Shown in pieces: positions 20,701 through 30,341 of a DNA stretch of 64,000 nt. The translations under genes and the position numbers were made by a program. The stretch's first letter is position 1, and each line of letters opens with the position of its first letter. The notes under the pieces were generated by a model. That model had not been told where the DNA came from and ran no database searches. It saw nothing but the letters and a program-made list of their open reading frames with translations. Source of the DNA: Malachius bipustulatus (taxonomy: Eukaryota; Arthropoda; Insecta; Coleoptera; Melyridae); NCBI GenBank assembly GCA_910589415.1, contig OU342637.1, forward strand, positions 42,190,162-42,254,161. The letters are read 5' to 3'.

Positions 20701-22059
20701 GAAACAATAGCAAGAGAAACAGATAAAGATGAAATACTTTCAAAAATCAAGAATAGTCTTCTCAGTGATAATTCTAGTCACCAAGAGTACACTCTTGACG
20801 ATGGTGTCTTATTCAAAGGTCAAAGAGTTGTAATTCCTAGATCACTTCAAGAAATTATCCTGAGAGAACTTCATAGTGTACACATTGGAATCACCAAGAT
20901 GAAACAGTTGGCTCGTCGCTACTGTACATGGACTGGCATGGATCGTGCAATTGAAAACATTGCCAACTCTTGTGAAACCTGTGCAAACACCAAGTCTAGT
21001 CCACCAAAAGCACCAATTCACCCATGGGAGGAACCACAAGAAAACTGGGATCGCGTCCACATAGACTATGCAGGACCTTACGAAGATAAACATATTTTGA
21101 TTGTAGTCGATGCAAAATCGAAATGGGTAGAAGTAAGAGTTTCGAATGTTGCTCCATCAACTTCAAAAAACATCGAATTGCTGGAAAACATTTTTGCTAC
21201 CCATGGACTTCCAAAGGTTCTTGTCTCCGACAATGCGACCATATTCACTAGCGAATTGTTCAAGAAGTGGTGCTACTCAAATGGTATATTTCAAAAACTC
21301 TCAGCACCAGGTCATCCGGCAACCAATGGCCTTGCTGAAAGGAATGTGCGTACCATCAATGATCGTTTAAAAGCCATGAAAAATGAACCTCTAAGTCTCA
21401 ATCAGAAACTTCAAAAAATTATGAACTGGTACAGAGCTACTCCACTTGCTGAGGGGAGAACCCCTGCTGAATTATATCTGAAGAGACCTATGCGCATAAG
21501 ATTAGATGCTATAAAGCCATATCACGAGCAAACTAATTCTCTACCACCAGTTCCTGGAGTCAGATCATTTAAGATTGAAGACAGAGTACTATCTCGATAT
21601 TACTCGAACAACAAACCTACCTGGCGCTTAGGTACAGTTATGAAGAAGTATGGGTATCTTCATTACTTGATAAAGCTAGATGACGGATATATCTATAAAC
21701 GTCATATAGATCAATTAAGAAGCACAAATACGAGTATAATGAATAAAAAAGTTTCGTTTGCCACTGATACAGAGCCAGTTGATGAAGAAGACATTGGAAA
21801 TCGGATCACCGGAACCCAACAATCAATTCCAATGATTCCAGACCAAACCTTTATCCAAAATGGTCTTCATGCACAACATGGAAGATTAGCACCTGCTGAA
21901 CCTGCCGTTGAAGCATCAGAAGAAAATGAACAAATTTACCAACAACGTAATGTAATTGAACCTAGAGAGCGAGAATTGCCTAGACGCTCTCAACGTAACA
22001 TTCGTCCTCCTAAATATCTTGCTGACTATATCTTGGATACACCGTCTGCAAGAAATTGA
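17764..22059 (+). CDS. gag-pol: Gag-Pol polyprotein of element 2 (Mag-like), intact
   Basis: The first in-frame ATG is at 17764, giving 1431 residues; the frame is open further upstream through the primer site but without an ATG. Residues about 50-240 are a Gag capsid-like domain. Two Cys-x2-Cys-x4-His-x4-Cys zinc knuckles lie at 285-298 and 307-320. The protease has DSGA at 393. The reverse transcriptase has YFDD at 676-679, a rare variant of the YxDD box. RNase H begins around Asp825. The integrase has a zinc finger from His1037 and the triad Asp1101, Asp1156 and Glu1192 (35 residues between the last two). The C-terminus is Glu/Arg-rich and lacks a chromodomain. There are no stops or frameshifts, so the protein could be made if the LTR still promotes. 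Without a 3' LTR the copy cannot transpose by itself. Confidence 0.92.
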   Translation: MDQNQFMQLMETFNKNQQLLIQSISSGLHSNINNTGSGEAQTSVATNMIPNFENFVSSKESFKIYRQRFENYLTMKGIFQNKTLCCQMLLNSVGSVTYQLIVSIVSPKSPSEYSYDDLICRIESQLCPKKNILVAQHKFLSIYQQESQTISEFVNLLRRDIEDCEFISPCDCKKNLADVFLRIQFIRGICDTSMREQLLHSEKNTFDDIFQKALAIEASQLNSRLLECKQSSTLNSSSSDVNKVSRRYNKNSENNHMKKGGHRQYVRSRSKSSLDYQHLGIDNLCLRCGSSSHRIQTCQSNYNNLQCKSCFLRGHVQKVCIKTLLASKKKNSNRYSKTTHLVEDDVSNQDENDENYGINNIVDIFEQTHHTDDASKYFVTVKIQGHPQRFEVDSGAGFTLLPRSIFNRMKINVPLEETPIIFRSYTKNLFKPDGKVQVEVRYQNKISNECMYIVSDEFLPLLGRIWIRHLGINMKDLDNSTPNNTVQINSIDSIFEKYSSIFEQKVGCIPTITCSLHLRENTKPVFIRERDVPYALRTAVENELDLLEAEGIISKISHSDWGSPLVCIPKSEGRVRLCVDYKIGVNPQLQSAQYPIRKIDEILDSLRDSSYFCRLDLFKAYLHVKMDHESAKIQTISTHRGTYIMNRLSFGIKTAPSEFNRILDNILQGLDGTLSYFDDIIVHGRSKEECQVRLDNCISKLQKYDLHLNKAKCEFFKTEIQYLGHIIQHNKILKCKDKVKAIIEMPRPTNADDVRRFLGMVTYYSRFIPDCSTKTNQLRKLIQKNSRFIWSPLCENAFMKLKEEIASDKVLVPFNPNLPIILTCDASPTGIAGVLSHLTNGQEQPVAFASRSLTSAEQNYSQLDREALAIVFSVSRFYIYLYGHHFQLVTDNKPLIHIFHQSKKLPAMTSARLLRYASFLSGFDYETKFKKGTDNVNVDCLSRAPINSKYSTTDIAINREVHHICSEAIYQISSEAVTAETIARETDKDEILSKIKNSLLSDNSSHQEYTLDDGVLFKGQRVVIPRSLQEIILRELHSVHIGITKMKQLARRYCTWTGMDRAIENIANSCETCANTKSSPPKAPIHPWEEPQENWDRVHIDYAGPYEDKHILIVVDAKSKWVEVRVSNVAPSTSKNIELLENIFATHGLPKVLVSDNATIFTSELFKKWCYSNGIFQKLSAPGHPATNGLAERNVRTINDRLKAMKNEPLSLNQKLQKIMNWYRATPLAEGRTPAELYLKRPMRIRLDAIKPYHEQTNSLPPVPGVRSFKIEDRVLSRYYSNNKPTWRLGTVMKKYGYLHYLIKLDDGYIYKRHIDQLRSTNTSIMNKKVSFATDTEPVDEEDIGNRITGTQQSIPMIPDQTFIQNGLHAQHGRLAPAEPAVEASEENEQIYQQRNVIEPRERELPRRSQRNIRPPKYLADYILDTPSARN

Positions 22060-22082
22060 CACAGAATAGACTAATTAGACTA

Positions 22083-22805
22083 ACTAGTACTGGGGCTTAG
22101 GGTTATGGTTGAATGTGTTAGGGGGGTAAGGGGGGACATGAGGATGTTGGTGTTTAAGTTTGGCGGGGGGTAACGGGGCGAAAAAAAATTTTCAAAGGTT
22201 GCGTGAATAGTGGAAATTTTTATAAATAAATAAATATTTTTTTTTTATAAATAAATCGTTGTGTATGAATAGTATTAATTCTTTTTACAAATAAATACTA
22301 TACCCTTTACCCTTTACTTTTTCCCCGGTTGTTTAAATAAATAATATCGAAAGCAGGGAAAGGGAAAGGGGGAGGGGGGCAGAGAAAGAAGATTAAATGA
22401 AAAAGGAAAATGAAAAATGTAAAAAAGGTGTTTGAAAAAAAATAATAGTTAAAAAAAAGAGAGAGAGATGAGCTTTGCGAGAAAAAAAATAGTGAACGAA
22501 CGTGGGGTCGCGGAGCCTGGGCCGCTAACGCGGCGGGCATGTGTGTGACTCAAAAAATTTTGTGAACGTGGGGTCGCGGAGCCTGGGCTGTTAACGCGGC
22601 GGGAGAAAGAGAGAGAGAGAGGAAGATAAAGAGAGAGAGAGAGAGAAAGAGAGAGTGGGGAGCAGTGAGATCAAAAAAGAGTGAGCGAACGTGTGGTCGT
22701 GTTGCCTGTGCCGCTAACGCGGCGGGAGAGAGAGAGAGAGAGAGAGAGTGGGGGGGGGGGAAGAGAAAGAGAGAGAGAGAGAGAGAGATAGAGAGGAGCA
22801 GTGTG
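22083..22805. repeat. Unit 0 tail: G-runs, AT-rich part, GA-rich part
   Basis: It starts with the landmark and a G-run region (two GGGGGG blocks three bases apart near 22122-22136, then another near 22165). An A/T-rich piece with AATAAATA words follows. The end is GA microsatellite (22602-22656, 22724-22796) mixed with diverged 75-bp-type motifs that end CCTGGGCCGCTAACGCGGCG. It is nearly identical to 51815-52533. Confidence 0.85.
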
Positions 22806-22944
22806 ACGGGGGGTCAGAGAGTGCGACTAAAAAAGAGTGGACGAATTGTTTGTAGTCGCAGAGCCTGGGCCGCTATCGCGGCGGGGGGTCAGAGAGTGCG
22901 ACTAAAAAAGAGTGAACGAACGTGTTGTCGCGGAGCCTGGGCCG
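22806..22944. repeat. Mini-array of 75-bp repeat (about 2 copies)
   Basis: Nearly two copies of the 75-bp unit. It ends in the phase CCTGGGCCG, like every other array here. Confidence 0.85.
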
Positions 22945-24587
22945 TTTGTCACTTCTCAGACGTCAAAATCGAAAGTAATTGAAAAAAGCATTTTTTCTCT
23001 GTAACAAAATTCATTTTGGTAGCGGTGTAATTTGTGGTTGAAATAATTTTTGCCGTTTTCAAATTGAAGAGAATACCCGCGATTCGAATCTGACCGTGAA
23101 AAAAGAATGGCAAAACAATCGAAAGTGTCAAATAAAAAATGCCAAATGCGAAAAATCGTGAACGAACTCCTTTATTTTTCAGCGAAAAAAATCGCTGTGA
23201 CGTTAAAAGTCGCGATACAATTTTTTTTTGAAATTCAAAAATAAAGGCATTATCCTTAACTTGAACGTGGTCGTAAAAAAAACTCGAAAAAAAAACCGAA
23301 AATGCGACTTTTTAAACGTCAAAGTCCAAAGATTGGGAGCGAAAAACGGCCATTTTCGAAAATTCACAGCGTCGCCATTTTGGAAATTTAAGCGACAAAA
23401 ATTGAGAATTCCGACAGATCAACTCTTCTTCTACCCTGCTAAAATGATTCTCGAGTCCTGATGTACGGAAATTACCGAGAAAAAAAATTTGAAAACATAG
23501 CTGATTTTCATTGATTTTGGTCGAAAATCGTGAAGTTTATAAACGTGAAATTGTACCGCTCGGACATTTTTGACCGTAACTTTGGCCACGTCGGTCGGGG
23601 AATGATTGAAAAGGTATCGACGTGTAGCTGAGAAACGGTTCTTGAAGACTGCAAAATTTCATCGCAATTGACGTAACCGTCTGTCACCTATAAGATGTCA
23701 AAGTCGATTTTTTAAAAATTTTTTTGCGAATTTTCAAAAGCGTCTGTAGCGGCCATTTTGGAAAATTTTTCGATCGCAATTCAACGTTACACTTCTCATC
23801 GACGAACTCTGTCGACCGAAAAAAAAATTTTCCCAAAAACTTTCACCGTTCCGGAGAAAACGACGAAACAATTTGTGATAAAAAAAATTCATAGGCCTAC
23901 CCATTCAAATTTTTGACAAAAATTTTCAAAAAATATAAACGGCTGAAATTCGCAGCTTGGCACGTCGGGAGCGCGTTGAATTCAGATCCGGAATCCGTTT
24001 TTCGTTTGCGTGCATATTTCCGGAGAAAATGGCGTCCAAATGTCAGGTTTTGCTGAAATTTGGCAAACACGACCTAGGAAATAATTTTCGCCGATTCGGA
24101 AAATCAATATGGCGGAAATTTTGTAATTTTTCCGGAACGAAAAAACTCCGAGCTACAACACCCTCACGAAATGTTTTTGGAAAAAGAATTGAAACTGTCA
24201 TTTAAATAATGTCAAAATTGTAAAGTTGGAAAAAATCGGAAAAAGACACGTGTTTTTGCAGACAAAAAAAATTAGATAAAATCGAAGAATCAAGATGGCG
24301 GCCAGATTCTGGTTTCGTCGTACAGGCAAAATGTGCAGCAATGATGCAAGAGGCACCGTAAAAAATCGCAACTGTCATTTTTCAAACGTCAAACTCGAAA
24401 TTTTTTCAAAAAAAATCGGCCATTTTGAAACGCTCGTAGCTCCGCCATTTTTGAAAAAACCGCGCGAACGAATGGTAACACGATGTTTCTGCGTGCTTTG
24501 TCTGTCGCTAGTAGTTGAGTTGGTTTCCATATCGCTTACAGTTTGTATACAGGAAGGTATAGAAAATTGCTCAAAATTTTTATTTTG
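22945..24587. repeat. Unit 0 truncated body
   Basis: Matches the first about 1.9 kb of the full body but lacks about 210 bp at its start (joined at a TGTCA word) and everything after the GTTTGTATACAGGAAGG region. The 75-bp array follows at once. The same truncated body, with the same two junctions, recurs at 52726-54367. Confidence 0.85.
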
Positions 24588-25316
24588 GAGCAGTGCGACT
24601 AAAAAAGAGTGAACGATCGTGGGGTCGCGGAGCCCGGGCCGCTATCGCGGCGGGGGGTCAGAGGGTGCGACTAAAAAAGAGTAAAGGAATTGTTTGGGGT
24701 CGCAGAGCCTGGGCCGCTGTCGCGGCGGGGGGTCAGAAAGTGCGACTAAAAAAGAGTAAACGAATTGTTTGGAGTCGCAGAGCCTGGGCCGCTGTCGCGG
24801 CGGGGGGTCAGAGGGTGCGACTAAAAAAGAGTAAACGAATTGTTTGGAGTCGCAGAGCCTTGGCAGCTATCGCGGCGGGGGGTCAGAGAGTGCGACTAAA
24901 AAAGAGTAAACGAATTGTTTGGAGTCGCAGAGCCTGGGCCGCTATCGCGGCGGGTGGTCAGAGAGTGCGACTAAAAAAGAGCAAACGAATTGTTTGGAGT
25001 CGCAGAGCCTGGGCCGCTATCGCGGCGGGGGGTCAGAGAGTGCGACTAAAAAAGAGCAAACGAATTGTTTGGAGTCGTAGAGCCTGGGCCGCTATCGCGG
25101 CGGGGGGTCAGAGGGTGCGACTAAAAAAGAGTAAACGAATTGTTTGGAGTCGCAGAGCCTGGGCCGCTATCGCGGCGGGGGGTCAGAGAGTGCGACTAAA
25201 AAAGAGTAAACGAATTGTTTGGAGTCGCAGAGCCTGGGCCGCTATCGCGGCGGGGGGTCAGAGAGTACGACTAAAAAAGAGTAAACGAATTGTTTGGAGT
25301 CGCAGAGCCTTGGCCG
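24588..25316. repeat. Array A of 75-bp minisatellite (about 10 copies)
   Basis: Direct tandem copies containing GTGCGACTAAAAAAGAG, GAATTGTTTGGAGTCGCAG and the hairpin GCCGC-TATC-GCGGC. The period is exactly 75 bp. The first copies are more diverged and resemble the tail versions. Confidence 0.95.
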
Positions 25317-28300
25317 TTTGTCAGTTTGTCTTTTTCGCTTTTATTTTCCGAGAAAATGGCGTCCAAATGTCAGACAATATGGTAAAACATTGGAAAAAGG
25401 ACGTTTCGAACAAAGGAAATTTTTTTTTTTTAACTCTAAAAATCAAAATGGCGGTCAACTTATAATTTTGACGTAACAAAGAAACTCAAAATTACGATCT
25501 TATTGTGAGAAAAAAAGAAAAAGAAAATTTAAAGTGTCACTTCTCAAACGTCAAAATCAAAAGTAATTGAAAAACATCATTTTTTCACTGTAACAAAATT
25601 AATTTTGGTAGCGGTGTAATTTTTGGTTGAAATAATTTTTGCCGTTTTTCAAATTAAAGAGAATACCCGCGATTCGAACCTGACCGTGAAAAAAGAATGG
25701 CAAAACAATCGAAAGTGTCAAATAATAAATGCCAAGTGCGAAAAATCGTGAACGAACTCGTTTATTTTTCAGCGAAAAAAATCGCTGTGACGTTAAAAGT
25801 CGCGATACAATTTTTTTTTGAATTTCAAAAAGAAAGGCATTATCCTTAACTTGAACGTGGTCGTAAAAAAAACTCGATAAAAAACCGAAAATGCGACTTT
25901 TTAAACGTCAAAGTCCAAAGATTTGGAGCTAAAAGCGGCCATTTTCGAAAATTCACAGCGTCGCCATTTTGGAAATTTAAGCGACAAAAATTGAGAATTC
26001 CGACAGACCAACTCTTCTACTACCCTGCTAAAATGATCCTAGAGTCCTGATGTACGGAAATTACCGAGAAAAAAAATTCGAAAACATAGCTGATTTTCAT
26101 TGATTTTGGTCGAAAATCGTGAAGTTTTTAAACGTGAATTTGTACCGCTCGGACATTTTTGACCGTCACTTTGGCCATGTCGGTCGGGGAATGATCGAAA
26201 AGGTATCGACGTGTAGCTGAGAAACGGTTCTTTAAGACTGCAGAATTTCATCGCAATTGACGTGACTGTCTGTCACCTATAAGCTGTCAAAGTTGATTTT
26301 TAATTTTTTTTTTGCGAATTTTCGAAACCGTCTGTAGCGGCCATTTTGGAAAATTTCTCGATCGCAGTTCGACGTTACCCTTCTCATCGACGAACTCTGT
26401 CGACCGAAAAAAAAATTTCCCTAAAAACTTTCACCGTTCCTGAGAAAAAGACGAAACAATTTGTGATCATAAAAATTAATGGGCCTACCCCTTTCGATTT
26501 TTTCAGAATAAATCAAAAAAAATAGAAACGGCTGAAATTCGCAGCTTGGCACGTCTTGGGCGCGGTGAATTCAGATCCGAAATCCGTTTTTCGTTTGCGT
26601 TCATATTTCCGGAGAAAATGGCGTCCAAATATCAGATTTTGCTGAAATTTGGCAAACACGACCGAGGAAATAATTTTTGCCGATTCGGAAAATTAAAATG
26701 GCGGAAATTTTATAAATTTACCGGAACGAAAAAACTCCGAGCTACGACGCCATTACAAAATGTTTTTGAAAAAAGAATTGAAACTGTCATTTAAAAAATG
26801 TCAAAATTGAAAAGTTGGAAAAAATCGGAAAAAGACACGTGTTTCTGCACACGGAAAAATTTAGATAAAATCGAAGAATCAAGATTGCGGCCAGATTTTG
26901 GTTTCGTCGTACAGGCAAAGTGTGCAGCAATGACATATTGATGCAAGAGGTACGGCAAAAAATCGCAGCTGTCATTTTTCAAACGTAAAACTCGAAATTT
27001 TTTCAAAAAAAATCGGCCATTTTGAAACGCTCGTAGATCGGCCATTTTTGAAAAAACCGCGCAAACGAATGGTAACACGATGTTTCTGCGTGCTTTGTCT
27101 ATCGCTGGTAGTTGAGTTGGTTTCGATATCACTTATAGTTTGTATACAGGAAGGTTTAGAAAAGTGCTCCGAAATTTGTATTTTCAGTTTAAAACGGCAA
27201 AAAAGCTATTGTCTCCATTCAACTAAATCAGCCGCCATTTTGTTAAAAACAACCGGACAGAGTTGGCAGATACATCAAAATGACGGAAATACATGTGGCC
27301 TTGACATGCCGTTGCAAGTTTTTCGAAATGTCAATTTTTAGAAACGTCAAAGTCGAAATTACGTCAAAAATGTCGGCCATTTTGAAACGCCTGTAACTCC
27401 GACATTTTCTGAGAAACGTGTATAGACTGGACACACCGTCGTGTCACTACATGCTTTGACAATCAACAGAAGCAATTTTTGTTCAAATTTCGTGGATATT
27501 TTTGACGCGGTAAGTTTTTTAAGATGGCGTTGATTTCGAATTTTCTTCTCAAAAAATCACGAAAAAAAGTGTGTTTTTTCGGACGTGATCCTTAATAATT
27601 TCTAAACGGAACGTCGGAATGGTTTCGTTTGAGTACCAGCGGATGGCCAAGAAAACTATCTTTCGACACACCGAGTTTGACGTTTCTCGTAATTACCGCC
27701 TGTCATTTATGAACTGTCAAAGTCGAAATTTGTCTTTTTTACATCGGCCATTTTAAAGTCACTGTAGAACGGCCATTTTGTCAGTTATCGAAATTAAACC
27801 TAGCCTACGCACCGCCGACATGTCTCGACTATACGAACCCGGTAAGCACCTGTCTCGACGCCCAGCGTCTTCAGAGGAGATAGCTTTCCCGCAAACGTCT
27901 ACAAAAAACTTGACCCTCGACTTTAATCCGCCATCTTGGAAAAATTGTCAAACATGGAAACTTCGGAACACTTATTTTGGAGAGCTATACACGTCATTTG
28001 ATGATCCCGGTGAAAATTTTTGAAAATTTTCACACACCAACTTTCCCGCGCCATCTTGAAATTTTCCGGCCGTGAAAAAACGCAATTTTCGCGATTTACG
28101 CAAATTTCCGAGTGTTTTCCGAAAAACGATCAATAATAACTTTTGCAAGAATTATCGGAACGGTTTCCTTGTGGTACCGTCGGGTAGCCAAGATATGGGT
28201 AAACATTCACACCGAGTTTGGTCTCTGTGGGTGTTACCGTCTGTCATCCACACATTGTCAAAGTCGACTTTTCTTTTTTTTCGTCGGCCATTTTCAAATC

Positions 28301-29730
28301 GCTCTAAAACGGCTATTTTTGAAGATATCGATATTAAACCTAGCCTACGCACCGCCGACATGTGTCGACTATGCTAACCCGGTAACCACCAATCTCGACT
28401 CTCGGCGCCTTCAGAGGAGATAGCTTTCCCGTGGTCCTCTACGCGAAAAAAAATTTCTGCAAACGTTTTCGCGCCGACCGCCATTTTGTCTACACGGACG
28501 GTCGGAGAAACGTCGGGTAACCAATCGGGCACTCTAATAACGGAGACCTTTCCGAATCCGCGAGAAAAAATCCGATCGGAGGCATCGTCCGTTTCACGCG
28601 ATTTTTCGAAAATCGCGTTACGGCAAAATCGCGTTAAAAACGCGTTTTTCGCGTTTTTCCAAGTCGCGCGCGAGATTTTCGCGGTTTTTTCGCGCCAATT
28701 TTTTTCGCTCCGTCGAACGCGATCGATCGGTGCGGGTCTCGTGAAAAACACGGCGGCCATTTTGTCTGGGCGGTTTTTCGACATTTACGGGACACCCTGT
28801 ATGTTTTTCGAAATTTTTTTCGCCGAATCGCGTTTCCGACGTCGAGACGCTTCCGAAATGACCGCACGTGCGAGAATCGTTGCGCGCTAACGCGCGGCTC
28901 CGCTGTCCCACTTTTGACATCTGTCAGAAATGTCAAATTTGACGTTTCGCGTTTTTTGCCTCATCTTTCGCGGTCACGTTCGCCTAGTCGGTTTCGCTTC
29001 GTCGAGTCGGTGCCGCCTACGGCGGGCTTCGCTTCGGAGTTCGGAAAAGGTCGGGAAAAATCGGAAGCGCTCGTAAAACATCGGAAAACTTCGGAAACGG
29101 ATAAATCCACAAACCCGACCCGTTTACGACGCACCGTTCTCGAGTTATAGCGTTTCGAAATTTATCGAAATTTAGAACCGAGAAAAAACGAAAAAAAAGC
29201 CTTTTCCTAAATAACATCGCGACGGTCGGTCACAGCGCCGCGAAACTTTCGGCAGTCGAAGAGGAAGTAAATTCCGACACGACCAAAAAAAAAACGACGC
29301 GATTTCCTCGTACCGTTCGGCCGTGCCGGATTTCCGCCCTTTTCGCCGCCCCCGGAATTTTGGCCGCCCCCCGACCGCCCTTTTCAAACTCCCCTTTCCC
29401 GCGCGCACCCGGGCCGCCCCTCCTTTTTCGCCTGCGCGCCTTTCGAAAAAAGTGACATTTGACGGCTGTCGAAACTGCCAGAACTGTCAACGGTTTTTTC
29501 GCGCTCCCCGACAACACATCTTAGCCCCCCTCCCGAAAAACGTAAAAGAAACAAAAGAAAAACGCCCCTTCACCGCGAAAAAACCGTTTGAAAAAATCGA
29601 AAAAACCTCAAAAAAACTCCCCCCTCCCAAACGTCGACATTTTTTTTCAAAACTCGAAAATTCCCACCACAACCCCTCTAAACCCGTCCTCAAACACGCC
29701 GTCTGCATAGAATAGTATTATCCCCGTTTT
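25317..29730. repeat. Unit 0 full body (4.4 kb)
   Basis: Starts TTTGTCAGTTTGTC and ends just before GACTAGTACT. Degenerate modules at about 25.9, 26.3, 27.0, 27.35, 27.7 and 28.25 kb each carry a GTCAAA(G)TCGAAA-type word followed by one or two GGCCATTTT words. From about 28480 the sequence is GC- and CpG-rich, with an ACACCCTGTATG motif at about 28790. This is the most diverged of the full bodies. Open frames in it have no recognisable content. Confidence 0.88.
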
Positions 29731-30341
29731 GACTAGTACTGTGGCTTAGGGTTATGGTTGAGTTCGTTAAGGGGGTAAAGGGGGGCATGAGGAAAGTGGT
29801 GCTGAAGTTTGGCAGGGGGTAACGGGGCGAAAAAAAAATTTCAAAGGTTGCGTGAATAGTTAAAACTTTTATAAATAAATATTTTTTTTATATAAATAAA
29901 TCGTTGTGTATGAATAGTATTAATTCTTTTTTCAAATAAATACTTTATCCTTTTACTTTTACCTTTCTTCGGTTGTTGTAATAAATAATATCGAAAGCAG
30001 GGAAAGGGAAAGGGGGAGGGGGCAGAGAAAGAAGATTAAATGAAAAAGGAAAAGTAAAAAAGTAAAAAAAAGTGATTGAAAAAAGTTAAGAGTTAAAAAA
30101 AGAGAGATGAGCAGTGCGAGAAAAAATAGTGAATGAACGTGGGGTTTCTGAGCCTGGGCCGCTAACGCGGCGGGCAAAAGAGACAGAGGGGGGGGGGAGC
30201 AGTGCAACTAACAAAGAGTGAACGATAGTGGGGTCGCGGAGCCTAGACCGCTAACGCGGCGGGCATATGTGTGACTAAAAAAGTTAACGAACGTGGAATC
30301 GCGGACCCTGGGCCGCCATCGCGGGGTGGGGGGGGGAAGGT
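29731..30341. repeat. Unit 1 tail
   Basis: Has the variant landmark ACTGTGGCTTAGGG and a short GA tract. It is nearly identical to the unit 3 tail (44943-45553), not to its neighbours. Confidence 0.85.

Larger units (their letters stand above)
17513..22082 (+). mobile_element. Element 2: Mag-like Ty3/Gypsy retrotransposon lacking its 3' LTR
   Basis: A short TGTAGTAA...CACAACA LTR, a TGGCGACGAAGG primer-site region and one long Gag-Pol frame are the Mag-clade layout. The element begins exactly at the break in the 3' LTR of element 1, as a nested insertion would. After the stop codon only 23 bp precede satellite DNA. No polypurine tract and no second LTR were found, and the rest of the element 1 LTR does not reappear. 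A later deletion or exchange must have removed the 3' end. Confidence 0.85.

Noticed and set aside
22098..22108. Telomere-like CTTAGGGTTATGG in each tail
   Set aside because: Only one TTAGGG per unit, not in tandem, so there is no telomeric array.
24588..25316. CRISPR-like regularly spaced repeats
   Set aside because: The whole 75-bp period is conserved with no unique spacers, and the context is eukaryotic.
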